Assembly: GCF_008086175.1 (NCBI RefSeq) | Contig: NZ_VSKM01000008.1 | Coordinates: 62,001-126,000 of the forward strand | Length of the DNA: 64,000 nt | Origin: Bizionia saleffrena | Lineage (GTDB): Bacteria > Bacteroidota > Bacteroidia > Flavobacteriales > Flavobacteriaceae | Direction of reading: 5' to 3' | Part shown: in pieces, positions 28,143 to 36,338 of the stretch | Layout of the letters: the number at the start of each line of letters is the position of its first letter | Numbering within the stretch: the first letter of the stretch is position 1 | Program-made: the position numbers and the translations under genes | Notes under the pieces: generated by a model | The model's input: only the letters and a program-made list of their open reading frames with translations | The model's database searches: none | Told to the model about the DNA's origin: nothing

Positions 28143-29141
28143 TTATTTATTTAACATGGCCCATAACTTATCTTTAAGCTCTATTAAGCCTTGTTGGGCT
28201 ACAGATGAAATAAACAAGTATGGAATTGGCAATTCGTTATCTAGCTCTACTTTAAGCTCCGCTTTTAATTCGTCGTCCAGCATATCACATTTTGAGATCG
28301 CAACAATGCGTTCTTTATCTAACATCTCTGGATTGTAACGACGTAGCTCGTCCAACAAAATATCATATTGTTTTTTAATGTCTGGCGCATCGGCTGGAAT
28401 TAAAAACAATAAAATAGAGTTTCGCTCGATATGGCGTAAAAAATAGTACCCTAACCCTTTACCTTCGGCAGCACCTTCTATAATCCCAGGGATATCGGCC
28501 ATTACAAAAGTTTGGAAATCGCGATATTGCACGATACCTAAATTAGGTTTTAAAGTTGTAAACTCATAATCGGCAATTTTAGGTTTTGCAGAAGTGACCA
28601 CAGATAATAACGTTGATTTTCCGGCATTAGGAAATCCAACTAAACCAACATCGGCAAGCACTTTAAGTTCCAACGTGATTTCACTTTCTGATAGAGGAAT
28701 TCCTGGTTGCGAGTACCGTGGAGTTTGGTTTGTAGGCGTTTTAAAGTGCCAGTTTCCCAGCCCTCCTTTTCCTCCTTCGGCAACAATTATTTCCTCACCT
28801 TCATCGGTGATTTCAAAAAGAATCTCGTTCGTTTCGGTATCTCTAACAACAGTTCCTAGAGGCACATCTACGTACACATCTATTCCATCGGCACCACTAC
28901 TACGACTTTTACTACCGTGTAGACCATGTCCAGCACGAAAGTGTCGTTTATATTTAAGATGTAATAATGTCCAAAGGTTAGAGTTTCCACGCATAATAAC
29001 GTGTCCACCACGACCTCCATCTCCTCCATCTGGTCCTCCTTTTGTAATGTATTTTTCACGATGTAAATGCGACGATCCTTTCCCTCCGTTACCAGAAGTT
29101 ACGTGCATTTTTACGTAATCTACAAAATTTCCTTCAGTCAT
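28143..29141 (-). CDS. obgE: Obg-family GTPase (ObgE/CgtA)
   Basis: 332 aa essential GTPase tied to 50S subunit assembly and the stringent response. The glycine-rich Obg fold occupies residues about 1-158 ([28 protein letters not shown]). The G domain has P-loop [11 protein letters not shown], switch I with [11 protein letters not shown]3 DIPGIIEGA and G4 SKCD; the G5 motif is SSVAQQG. The chain ends shortly after the G domain without the extra C-terminal domain some species have. It follows the Hpt-Adk fusion gene by 64 bases, a linkage of adk and obg seen in other Bacteroidota. Confidence 0.95.
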   Translation of the reverse strand: MTEGNFVDYVKMHVTSGNGGKGSSHLHREKYITKGGPDGGDGGRGGHVIMRGNSNLWTLLHLKYKRHFRAGHGLHGSKSRSSGADGIDVYVDVPLGTVVRDTETNEILFEITDEGEEIIVAEGGKGGLGNWHFKTPTNQTPRYSQPGIPLSESEITLELKVLADVGLVGFPNAGKSTLLSVVTSAKPKIADYEFTTLKPNLGIVQYRDFQTFVMADIPGIIEGAAEGKGLGYYFLRHIERNSILLFLIPADAPDIKKQYDILLDELRRYNPEMLDKERIVAISKCDMLDDELKAELKVELDNELPIPYLFISSVAQQGLIELKDKLWAMLNK

Positions 29142-29205
29142 TGTATTAGTTTGTATTAAGGGTATTTTAGTTGAGCTGTAATTAAATTTAAACGTGATTA
29201 ATTTC

Positions 29206-30315
29206 TTATAATGTATCTATTACTGTGCTTAAACGTTCTGTAATATCTTCAATCGACCCTATACCATCGACACCAAAATATTTATTTTGATCTGTATAGA
29301 ACTCTTTTAATACCGCTGTTTTTTTATAATATTCTTTAATTCTATTTCTTATAATCCCTTCATCTGCATCGTCAGGTCTTCCGCTTGTTTTACCGCGTTC
29401 TAACAACCGTTCTACAAGTATTTCATCTTCTACTTCTAAGGCAATCATTGCATCTATTTGTGAGTCCTTATCACTCATTAATTGATCTAAAGCTTTTGCT
29501 TGAGCAGGCGTTCGCGGAAAACCATCAAAAATAAATCCTTTTGCTCCAGCATTTTTTTCGACTTCAGTATTTAACATATCGATAGTTACTTGGTCTGGTA
29601 CTAATTCGCCTTTATCTATAAAAGATTTAGCTAAAACACCTAACGCCGTCTTGTTTTTTATATTAAACCGAAAAACATCTCCCGTAGAAATATGCACAAG
29701 ATTATATTGGTCTTTTAAGTAATTTGCCTGCGTACCTTTACCTGCTCCTGGAGGGCCAAATAATACTATATTTGTCATATGTTGTGTTGTTTTTAATTGG
29801 TATATTTCTGGTAAGTTTCGTCCCAATCCGTCGTAGTCTAAACCATAGCCTACAATAAATTTATTAGGAATTTTAATACCGATATAATGCAGTTTAAAAT
29901 CCTTTTTATAGGCCTCAGGTTTGTAAAAAAGAGTCGCAATAAGCAACTGTTTTACGTTTGCATTTTCAAAAATCCTGTGTATTTCTTTTAGTGTTTTTCC
30001 AGAGTCAATAATATCTTCTAGAATAACAACTGTACGCCCCGATAAGTCTTGTGTTAAACCAATTAAACGTTGAATATCATCAGTAGACTTAACCCCTTCG
30101 TAAGACGCTAATTTAATGAAGGTCACCTCACACGGTTTTGGATATTTTTTCACAAAATCGCTTACTACCATAAAAGATCCGTTTAAAACACCAACAAATA
30201 CAGGCACTTCATCCTTTAAATCGCTTGCCACCTCTTGAGCTAAACGTGTTATAGCTTCCTCTATTTCTTCTGCAGATATAAACGGCTTAAAATATTTATC
30301 GTGGAGCTTTATCAT
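29206..30315 (-). CDS. adk: Fused hypoxanthine phosphoribosyltransferase and adenylate kinase
   Basis: 369 aa two-domain enzyme. Residues 1-~178 are a type I PRTase of the Hpt type: PPi loop [13 protein letters not shown] motif [13 protein letters not shown] (96-108) and [17 protein letters not shown]. It salvages hypoxanthine/guanine to IMP/GMP. From Met180 the chain is adenylate kinase: P-loop [16 protein letters not shown], and [10 protein letters not shown] in the lid, without a zinc LID insert. The frame is continuous with no stop between the parts. An internal start at Met180 (29778) could also yield free Adk, but no ribosome-binding site is evident. Obg follows downstream. The fusion is known in flavobacteria. 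Confidence 0.93.
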   Translation of the reverse strand: MIKLHDKYFKPFISAEEIEEAITRLAQEVASDLKDEVPVFVGVLNGSFMVVSDFVKKYPKPCEVTFIKLASYEGVKSTDDIQRLIGLTQDLSGRTVVILEDIIDSGKTLKEIHRIFENANVKQLLIATLFYKPEAYKKDFKLHYIGIKIPNKFIVGYGLDYDGLGRNLPEIYQLKTTQHMTNIVLFGPPGAGKGTQANYLKDQYNLVHISTGDVFRFNIKNKTALGVLAKSFIDKGELVPDQVTIDMLNTEVEKNAGAKGFIFDGFPRTPAQAKALDQLMSDKDSQIDAMIALEVEDEILVERLLERGKTSGRPDDADEGIIRNRIKEYYKKTAVLKEFYTDQNKYFGVDGIGSIEDITERLSTVIDTL

Positions 30316-30337
30316 AAGGTTGTTTTTACGAAAGGGG

Positions 30338-30345
30338 CAAAGATA
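30338..30345 (-). promoter_or_regulatory. -7 promoter element TATCTTTG for hpt-adk
   Basis: Exact TAnnTTTG on the minus strand, 22 bases before the ATG at 30315. It faces away from the purK promoter at 30410. Confidence 0.45.
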
Positions 30346-30409
30346 AGGATTTGTATAACGATATTCGATTTTGAACTCGTTTTTTAGACGCTCTTTTCAT
30401 ATTTAAATG

Positions 30410-30417
30410 TATTTTTG
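30410..30417 (+). promoter_or_regulatory. -7 promoter element TATTTTTG for purK-purE
   Basis: Exact TAnnTTTG; the predicted start near 30422 gives a leader of ~80 bases that contains the inverted repeat at 30432-30472. Confidence 0.5.
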
Positions 30418-30431
30418 TACTATATATCTTG

Positions 30432-30472
30432 ATAATTATAAGCTAAATTTATAGTCTGTCGCTTATAATTAT
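30432..30472 (+). repeat. 12-bp perfect inverted repeat in the purK leader
   Basis: ATAATTATAAGC (30432-30443) and GCTTATAATTAT (30461-30472) flank a 17-base loop. In RNA it would be a 12-bp stem ~30 bases before the purK ATG; in DNA it could be a regulator site. There is no T tract, so a simple terminator is unlikely. Confidence 0.6.
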
Positions 30473-30501
30473 GAATTTGTATTCTAAAATAAGCAAAAAC
30501 A

Positions 30502-31653
30502 ATGAATTACTTTTCATCAGAATTTAAACTGGGAATACTAGGTGGTGGCCAACTAGGCAAAATGCTACTCAATGAAACACGAAAATTTGACATCCAAACA
30601 TACGTTTTAGACCCAAGCGCTGAAGCACCCAGTAAAATTGCATGTAACCGTTTCTTTCAAGGTGATTTAATGGATTTTGACACCGTTTATAATTTTGGAA
30701 AACAAGTAGATGTCTTGACTTTCGAAATTGAAAATGTAAACGTGGATGCTTTAGAAAAATTGGAACACGACGGCATAAAAGTCTATCCCTCTTCTAAGAA
30801 TTTAAGAACGATACAAAATAAGGCTACTCAAAAATTATTTTATTTAGATCATAATTTACCAACCTCAGCATTTTCTCGCTTTGCCTATCTTTCTGAAATT
30901 GAAGATGCTATTTCTAACGGCGGATTAAAACTGCCCTTTGTTTGGAAATGTACTCAATTTGGCTACGACGGTACAGGCGTTAAAATGGTTAGAACGCTAC
31001 ACGATTTAGAAAACCTACCAAAAGGCGAATGTATTGCCGAAGAATTAGTCGATTTTAAAACCGAATTAGCCGTAATTGTTGCTAGAAATAGCGCTGGTGA
31101 TGTTAAAACCTATCCGGTTGTTGAAATGGAATTTCACCCAGAAGCCAACCAAGTAGAATACGTTATTTGTCCGGCACGAATTACCGAATCCATTGCCCAA
31201 AAAGCGCAAGAGGTCGCTTTAGCCGTTTCCAAAGCCTATAACCACGTAGGGCTTTTAGCTGTAGAATTATTTTTAACAAAAAATGACACCCTTTTAATTA
31301 ATGAAGTCGCGCCAAGACCTCACAATTCTGGGCATCAAACTATTGAGGCTAGTTACACCTCTCAGTTCGAACAACATTTACGCGCCGTTTTAAACCTTCC
31401 GTTAGGAGAAACAAAAAGTAAATTGGGTGGTATAATGGTTAATTTGGTCGGTGCCGAAAATTATACTGGCGATGTGGTTTACGAGAATATCGAAAAAATT
31501 ATGGAAATGGAAGGGGTTACCCCGCATATCTATGGTAAAAAACAAACCCGACCATTCCGGAAAATGGGACACGTTACCATTGTTAATGAAAATTTAGACA
31601 CTGCGCGACAGATTGCAGAACAAGTAAAAAATACGATTAGAGTTATAAGCTAA
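30502..31653 (+). CDS. purK: N5-carboxyaminoimidazole ribonucleotide synthase
   Basis: 383 aa ATP-grasp enzyme of de novo purine synthesis; it makes N5-CAIR from AIR, bicarbonate and ATP for PurE. The N-terminal GILGGGQLGKML (about 10-21) is the family hallmark, the ATP-grasp core shows WKCTQFGYDGTGVKMV and CIAEELVDFKTELAVIVAR, and the metal-binding end has NEVAPRPHNSGHQTIEA. Length is typical. purE follows after 23 bases, so the two sequential enzymes are made together. It is divergent from hpt-adk, the salvage gene. A leader stem-loop at 30432-30472 may regulate it. Confidence 0.96.
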   Translation: MNYFSSEFKLGILGGGQLGKMLLNETRKFDIQTYVLDPSAEAPSKIACNRFFQGDLMDFDTVYNFGKQVDVLTFEIENVNVDALEKLEHDGIKVYPSSKNLRTIQNKATQKLFYLDHNLPTSAFSRFAYLSEIEDAISNGGLKLPFVWKCTQFGYDGTGVKMVRTLHDLENLPKGECIAEELVDFKTELAVIVARNSAGDVKTYPVVEMEFHPEANQVEYVICPARITESIAQKAQEVALAVSKAYNHVGLLAVELFLTKNDTLLINEVAPRPHNSGHQTIEASYTSQFEQHLRAVLNLPLGETKSKLGGIMVNLVGAENYTGDVVYENIEKIMEMEGVTPHIYGKKQTRPFRKMGHVTIVNENLDTARQIAEQVKNTIRVIS

Positions 31654-31676
31654 TCACAACATTAAAACACAAACAA

Positions 31677-32162
31677 ATGAGTAAAGTAGCCATAATAATG
31701 GGTAGCAATAGCGATCTTCCTGTAATGCAAGAGGCCATCGATATTTTAAAAGGATTTGATATTGAAGTGGAAGTCGATATTGTTTCTGCACACCGCACTC
31801 CAGAAAAATTATTCGAATTCAGCAAAAATGCGCACACTAGAGGTATATCGGTAATTATAGCGGGCGCTGGTGGTGCTGCACATTTACCCGGAATGGTAGC
31901 CTCATTATCTCCGCTACCAATTATTGGAGTCCCCGTAAAAAGCAGCAACTCTATAGATGGTTGGGATTCTATTTTATCTATTTTACAAATGCCAGGGGGT
32001 GTCCCAGTAGCTACCGTTGCTTTAAACGGTGCTAAAAACGCGGGTATCTTAGCGGCACAAATTATAGGTAGCCACGATTCTTGTGTGCTGGACAAAATTA
32101 TAGTGTACAAAGAAGGCTTGAAACTTAAAGTCGAGGACGCCGCTAAAATAATAAAACAATAA
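31677..32162 (+). CDS. purE: N5-carboxyaminoimidazole ribonucleotide mutase
   Basis: 161 aa class I PurE; it shifts the carboxylate of N5-CAIR to give CAIR. Conserved segments are MGSNSDLPVMQEA at the N-terminus, SAHRTPE (catalytic His of the SAHR motif), IAGAGGAAHLPGM and the mobile loop GVPVKSS followed by LLSILQMPGGVPVATVA-like residues. Length fits the class I octameric enzyme. It follows purK by 23 bases, and two hairpin terminators come after it. Confidence 0.97.
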   Translation: MSKVAIIMGSNSDLPVMQEAIDILKGFDIEVEVDIVSAHRTPEKLFEFSKNAHTRGISVIIAGAGGAAHLPGMVASLSPLPIIGVPVKSSNSIDGWDSILSILQMPGGVPVATVALNGAKNAGILAAQIIGSHDSCVLDKIIVYKEGLKLKVEDAAKIIKQ

Positions 32163-32165
32163 CAT

Positions 32166-32196
32166 AAAAAAAGCTCTGATTTTCAGGGCTTTTTTT
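32166..32196 (+). terminator. Terminator of purK-purE
   Basis: Stem AAAAAAAGCTCTGA / TCAGGGCTTTTTTT with one G-T pair and a 3-base loop, ending in a T tract 4 bases after the purE stop. Confidence 0.85.
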
Positions 32197-32262
32197 ACTT
32201 TTACTCTTCGGCATATTTTAAAGCAGATGAACTAAAGGATTTTGTTGCTCTTAGCACAAAAA

Positions 32263-32290
32263 AAAAGCCTCAGATAAATCTGAGGCTTTT
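32263..32290. terminator. Second hairpin downstream of purE
   Basis: Stem AAAAGCCTCAGAT / ATCTGAGGCTTTT with a two-base AA centre. The A tract before it (32258-32266) is longer than the T tract after, so it would work better on the minus strand, where no gene arrives. The 261-base gap to the next gene holds only these two hairpins. Confidence 0.6.
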
Positions 32291-32423
32291 CATCGCTATT
32301 AATCAATAATTTTTAAGTGAGTAACCAGCTCACAGGAAAAAATCAATTGCGAATGTAATGATTATTACGACTTATTACAATGCATTTTTCATTATTTAAC
32401 ATTTTTTTATAAATTAAACAGCA

Positions 32424-34457
32424 ATGAATACACTTTTAAAACACTTTAGCACACCATATAACACGGCACCGTTTTCTAAAATTAATACTGAAGACTATAA
32501 ACCCGCCATAACAACATTAATTGAAGAGACAAAAGAGGAGATTGATGGCATTGTAAATAATCCTGAATCACCTACTTTTAAAAATACGATTGAAGCATTA
32601 GAGTTTAGCGGGCAGCAATTGGATCGTGCTGCTAGTATCTTTTTTAATTTGAATTCTGCCGAAACCAACGAAGAGATTCAGAAAATAGCACAAGAGCTCT
32701 CGCCTATTCTTTCAGAGTTCGGCAACGATATCACATTAAATGCGGCATTGTTTAAACGCGTAAAAACCGTTTACATTAGTAAAGACACTTTACAACTTAC
32801 CACCGAACAGCACACGTTGTTAGATAAAACATACAAAAGCTTTTCTAGGAATGGTGCTAATTTAAATGCAGACGACCAACTTAAACTGCGTGATATCGAT
32901 AAAAATCTGGCCCAACTAAGTTTAAAGTTTGGGGAAAACGTTTTGGCCGAAACTAATAAATACCAATTGGTAATTTCCAACGAAAACGATTTGTCGGGTT
33001 TACCAGAAGGCGCCAAAGAAGCTGCAAAACAGTTAGCAGAAGGTAAAGATATAGAGGGCTGGCTTATTACTTTAGATTACCCCAGTTATATTCCATTTAT
33101 GACTTATGCCGATAACCGCGCATTACGAGAAGAACTAGCTAAAGCATCTGGTAGTAAAGCTTTTAAAGGTGACGCTTTAGACAACCAGCAGAATGTGTTG
33201 GATATTGCTAACCTACGTTACCAACGTGCTCAGCTGTTAGGTTATAAAACACACGCGCATTTTGTTTTAGAAGAACGCATGGCTGAAACACCAGAGAAAG
33301 TAGACTCCTTTTTGAATGAACTATTAGAAAAAGCGAAACCAGCAGCCGAAAAAGAATTTAAAAATCTTCAGCAGTTTGCCAAAGAACTAGATGGTATTTC
33401 TCGTTTAGAAAAATGGGATTCGGCGTACTACTCTGAAAAATTAAAACAAAAACTTTTCGATTTAGATGACGAAAAACTAAAACCTTATTTCAAGTTAGAA
33501 AACGTTATAGAGGGTGTATTTACAATTGCAAAAAAATTATACGGTTTAGAGTTTGAACAAATTACCACGATCGACAAATACCACGACGAAGTACTAACCT
33601 ATAAAGTAACTGACGAAACGGGGGCGTTAGTTTCCATTTTTTACGCTGATTTTTTCCCAAGAGCAGGCAAAAGAAATGGAGCTTGGATGACCTCTTACAA
33701 ATCACAATACATCGAGAATAAAGTTAACGAAAGACCACATATCTCTAACGTATGCAATTTTACAAAACCAACAAAAAGCAGACCTTCCCTTTTAACGTTT
33801 AATGAGGTCACTACCTTATTTCATGAGTTTGGTCACGCTTTGCACGGTATGTTTGCAAACACTACTTACCCTAGTCTCTCTGGCGCTAACGTGTATTGGG
33901 ATTTTGTAGAATTACCAAGCCAAATATTAGAAAATTGGTGTTACGAAAAAGAAGCTTTAGAGCTATTTGCAACACATTATGAAACGGGAGAAGTTATTCC
34001 GATGGCATTAGTATCAAAAATTAAAGACTCTTCAACATTCCACGAAGGGATGCAAACACTAAGACAACTTAGTTTCGGTATGTTAGATATGTCTTGGCAC
34101 GCTATAAACCCATCATCGATTAAAGATGTAAAAGCGCACGAAAATGAAGCATTTAAAAACACAGAGTTATACCCCGATGTAAAAGAGAATTGTATGAGTA
34201 CTGCGTTTTCTCATATTTTTCAAGGCGGCTATTCGTCGGGTTATTACAGTTATAAATGGGCAGAAGTTTTAGATGCCGATGCTTTCGATTATTTTAAACA
34301 AAACGGCATTTTCAATACTGAAATTGCGGCTAAATTTAAAGATAATATATTATCTCAAGGAGGAACAGAGAACCCAATGGTGCTTTACAAACGCTTTAGA
34401 GGTCAAGAACCACAACCAGAGGCCTTATTAAAACGCGCCGGATTATTACCAAAATAA
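32424..34457 (+). CDS. M3-family zinc metallopeptidase (oligopeptidase A / Dcp type)
   Basis: 677 aa thimet-oligopeptidase-fold enzyme that degrades short peptides. The zinc motif HEFGH (467-471) sits in TLFHEFGHALHGMF, and the downstream Glu zinc ligand lies in the YWDFVELPSQILENW segment. The family C-terminal YYSYKWAEVLDADAF and SHIFQGGYSSGYY region, with substrate-contact tyrosines, is present. It lacks a signal peptide and so is predicted cytosolic, closer to PrlC than to exported Dcp. It is monocistronic, closed by a perfect terminator at 34475. Confidence 0.92.
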   Translation: MNTLLKHFSTPYNTAPFSKINTEDYKPAITTLIEETKEEIDGIVNNPESPTFKNTIEALEFSGQQLDRAASIFFNLNSAETNEEIQKIAQELSPILSEFGNDITLNAALFKRVKTVYISKDTLQLTTEQHTLLDKTYKSFSRNGANLNADDQLKLRDIDKNLAQLSLKFGENVLAETNKYQLVISNENDLSGLPEGAKEAAKQLAEGKDIEGWLITLDYPSYIPFMTYADNRALREELAKASGSKAFKGDALDNQQNVLDIANLRYQRAQLLGYKTHAHFVLEERMAETPEKVDSFLNELLEKAKPAAEKEFKNLQQFAKELDGISRLEKWDSAYYSEKLKQKLFDLDDEKLKPYFKLENVIEGVFTIAKKLYGLEFEQITTIDKYHDEVLTYKVTDETGALVSIFYADFFPRAGKRNGAWMTSYKSQYIENKVNERPHISNVCNFTKPTKSRPSLLTFNEVTTLFHEFGHALHGMFANTTYPSLSGANVYWDFVELPSQILENWCYEKEALELFATHYETGEVIPMALVSKIKDSSTFHEGMQTLRQLSFGMLDMSWHAINPSSIKDVKAHENEAFKNTELYPDVKENCMSTAFSHIFQGGYSSGYYSYKWAEVLDADAFDYFKQNGIFNTEIAAKFKDNILSQGGTENPMVLYKRFRGQEPQPEALLKRAGLLPK

Positions 34458-34474
34458 CAGTATAATAAACCTCT

Positions 34475-34509
34475 AAAAAAGGCAGACCAATTGGTCTGCC
34501 TTTTTTTTT
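34475..34509 (+). terminator. Terminator of the M3 peptidase gene
   Basis: Perfect 32-base palindrome formed by AAAAAAGGCAGACCAA and TTGGTCTGCCTTTTTT, followed by more T; 17 bases after the stop. Confidence 0.9.
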
Positions 34510-34551
34510 AATCGTTATTTCTAAGGGAATAAAAACAAAGAAAAAAAAGCT

Positions 34552-34559
34552 TATTTTTG
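34552..34559 (+). promoter_or_regulatory. -7 promoter element TATTTTTG for the sigma factor gene at 34579
   Basis: Exact TAnnTTTG, 19 bases before the ATG, giving a leader of about 15 bases. Confidence 0.45.
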
Positions 34560-34578
34560 AACAAACGAAATTCAATTT

Positions 34579-35133
34579 ATGCCAACTCACAAAATAGATC
34601 CTAATCAATGGATCACTTTGTATTCCGATTATCTTTTTAATTACACTATTTCTAGGATAAATGATAGAGATATGGCCAAAGATATAGTGTCGGAGACGTT
34701 TTTAGCGGGTTTAAAATCGATGAGAAATTTTAAAGGAGAAGCGAGCGAGCGCACCTGGCTTATTTCGATATTAAAACGAAAAATTATTGACTATTACCGT
34801 AAAACAAATTCTAAGAAAGGCAAAGCCGAAGTGCGTATATCTTATAATAGCGATACCGAAAATGAAGGCGATTGGCTAGAAGAACGTGTTGCAGATCCTT
34901 TCGATAAAACGGCCGAAGACACCATAGAAAACAAAGAACTCGCTTTAGCAATTAAACAGTGCTTAAACAAACTCCCTAAAAAACAAGCGACCGTTTTTGA
35001 AATGAAAACCATTTTAGATTATGAAACAGAAACTATTTGTAATGAATTGAATATTACTGCGTCTAATTTATGGGTAATTATACATCGCGCGAGAACTGCA
35101 ATGGCAAGTTGCCTAGAAAAAAACTGGTTTTAA
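34579..35133 (+). CDS. ECF-type RNA polymerase sigma factor
   Basis: 184 aa. Region 2 is DYLFNYTISRINDRDMAKDIVSETFLAGLKSMRNFKGEASERTWLISILKRKIID (about 17-70), with the RTWL motif typical of ECF sigmas. Region 4 is LNKLPKKQATVFEMKTI followed by ETICNELNITASNLWVIIHRARTAM, the helix-turn-helix for the -35 element. A charged linker joins them. The 91-aa zinc-motif gene starts one base after its stop and likely encodes its anti-sigma factor. Regulon and signal are unknown. Confidence 0.9.
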   Translation: MPTHKIDPNQWITLYSDYLFNYTISRINDRDMAKDIVSETFLAGLKSMRNFKGEASERTWLISILKRKIIDYYRKTNSKKGKAEVRISYNSDTENEGDWLEERVADPFDKTAEDTIENKELALAIKQCLNKLPKKQATVFEMKTILDYETETICNELNITASNLWVIIHRARTAMASCLEKNWF

Positions 35134-35134
35134 A

Positions 35135-35410
35135 ATGACTAAAAAGAACTCTTTATTTATGCCGTGCACAGCGGCGAACGTGGTCTGCGATAAAGCGCAA
35201 TACAACGAGGCAACGCTATGGGAGAAAGTACAGATGTACATTCATTTAGTAATGTGTAAACTCTGCAGAAAATACACCAAGAATAACCTTAAATTAACCA
35301 AACTGATAGACGCTAATAGAAATGAAAAATTTCAGCGTTTAGACCACCATTCGAAGGCTCAGCTTAAAATAACCTTTGATAAGGAACTAGCCAAACACCA
35401 TAATGAGTAA
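35135..35410 (+). CDS. Small zinc-anti-sigma-like protein
   Basis: 91 aa, soluble and basic. It has H37-x3-C41-x2-C44 (HLVMCKLC), the pattern of the zinc-binding anti-sigma (ZAS) domain, plus C11 and C18 near the N-terminus. It lacks a transmembrane segment or sensor domain, so it would be a free cytosolic anti-sigma factor. It starts one base after the sigma gene's stop, suggesting coupling. Its last 24 bases overlap the convergent membrane-protein gene, and a hairpin for termination lies inside that gene (35413-35430). The role is inferred from motif and context. Confidence 0.7.
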   Translation: MTKKNSLFMPCTAANVVCDKAQYNEATLWEKVQMYIHLVMCKLCRKYTKNNLKLTKLIDANRNEKFQRLDHHSKAQLKITFDKELAKHHNE

Positions 35411-36217
35411 CCAAAGTATCGGAATACTTTCTACCCAAAACGCACTGTAGTACATACTATTATTTTTATTAGCAAACAGTATAAATCCTGCTGTAACAAG
35501 CGTTACCACCATTAAAGTTGCAAAATTAACGGCTACCAATTCATTTTTAAAAAATTCTAGAAATAAAAATAGCATTAATAAAAACAAACCCATTATTTTG
35601 GTTTGCTTCACCCCTATTTTTTGAGGTATAGTCGCTAGTTTAAAATTGTCGAACGTTAAATCTCGTATTTCAAAAGGTAACATTATGGCGATAAGGAAAA
35701 CAAACCGTTGAATAGTTGTTAAAATAACATCCGCATTACTGGTTATATTGCTATTTATTAAAGGTAAAATAACGGTCACGCCGGCCCAAACAAGTCCTAT
35801 TATATAGACTTTTAATCCACTAATATCTCTTAAGTTATGATTGCTATCTACATACAAGCGTTTAGGTATAATAGGCATAGCATATAAAAAAGTTATAGCG
35901 GCAAATACAGATAAATAAAGTAGCACTCTCATCTCTAATTGCAACATAAAATAGCCCATACATAGAAAACATAGAAGAGAAAAAATCTGGATAATTTTTA
36001 ACCATTTTGCTAAGCTGCGATAGTGCCATTTTGCTATCCCAAAAAATTTAACAAAATTATAACCTGTAATTGTAGCAAAAAAAATGAAAGATAAAACGTT
36101 ATAATCAGTAGTAACACCAAATTCTTTTACCGTTATAAAGGACAAAGAAACCACCGATAATGCTACGTGTACACTACTATTCAGGTAAAAATTAAAAAGC
36201 TGTTTGATTAGGTTCAT
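35387..36217 (-). CDS. Polytopic membrane protein, UbiA-like
   Basis: 276 aa with about eight hydrophobic segments. The layout recalls UbiA prenyltransferases: a second-helix motif reduced to GYNFVKFF (no NDxxD), and a later PFEIRDLTFDNFK that keeps the Dx3D spacing of the second metal site. Close relatives in flavobacteria are, as I recall, unnamed or called UbiA-like. With the first Asp-rich motif absent, prenyltransferase activity is doubtful. It is convergent with the sigma/anti-sigma pair, overlapping the latter by 24 bases, and divergent from gcvP. Confidence 0.6.
   Translation of the reverse strand: MNLIKQLFNFYLNSSVHVALSVVSLSFITVKEFGVTTDYNVLSFIFFATITGYNFVKFFGIAKWHYRSLAKWLKIIQIFSLLCFLCMGYFMLQLEMRVLLYLSVFAAITFLYAMPIIPKRLYVDSNHNLRDISGLKVYIIGLVWAGVTVILPLINSNITSNADVILTTIQRFVFLIAIMLPFEIRDLTFDNFKLATIPQKIGVKQTKIMGLFLLMLFLFLEFFKNELVAVNFATLMVVTLVTAGFILFANKNNSMYYSAFWVESIPILWLLIMVFG
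35413..35430 (+). terminator. Hairpin after the anti-sigma-like gene, inside the antisense gene
   Basis: AAAGTAT / ATACTTT stem with a CGGA loop, 2 bases after the stop of the 91-aa gene and followed by CT-rich sequence. It is embedded in the 3' coding end of the convergent membrane-protein gene. A weak terminator is possible. Confidence 0.4.
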
Positions 36218-36303
36218 TCTACAAAGTTACAGAAACTGTTAATAAACTAAGGCTTTGGTTAAAAACTTTCGTTTTAATACCAAATTAAACCTTAGGTTTT
36301 CAG

Positions 36304-36311
36304 TATTTTTG
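36304..36311 (+). promoter_or_regulatory. -7 promoter element TATTTTTG for gcvP
   Basis: Exact TAnnTTTG, predicting a ~25-base leader to the ATG at 36339; too short for a glycine riboswitch. Confidence 0.5.
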
Positions 36312-36338
36312 CAAGATTAAATTTTCAACACTACTATA

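Noticed and set aside
28594-29118. 174-codon plus-strand frame antisense to obgE
   Set aside because: Long only because of the glycine-rich codons of the Obg domain; the minus strand encodes a complete ObgE.
30418-30501. Purine riboswitch before purK
   Set aside because: The leader has a single AU-rich stem and none of the conserved loop and junction bases of the purine aptamer.
31643-32110. 155-codon minus-strand frame antisense to purE
   Set aside because: It is the mirror of purE, which is complete and conserved on the plus strand.
32163-32423. Gene or attenuator in the gap after purE
   Set aside because: Only two terminator-like hairpins are present; no open frame of note and no promoter consensus was found.
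36218-36338. Glycine riboswitch before gcvP
   Set aside because: Only ~25 bases lie between the predicted transcription start and the ATG, and no tandem aptamer features are present in the 121-base gap.
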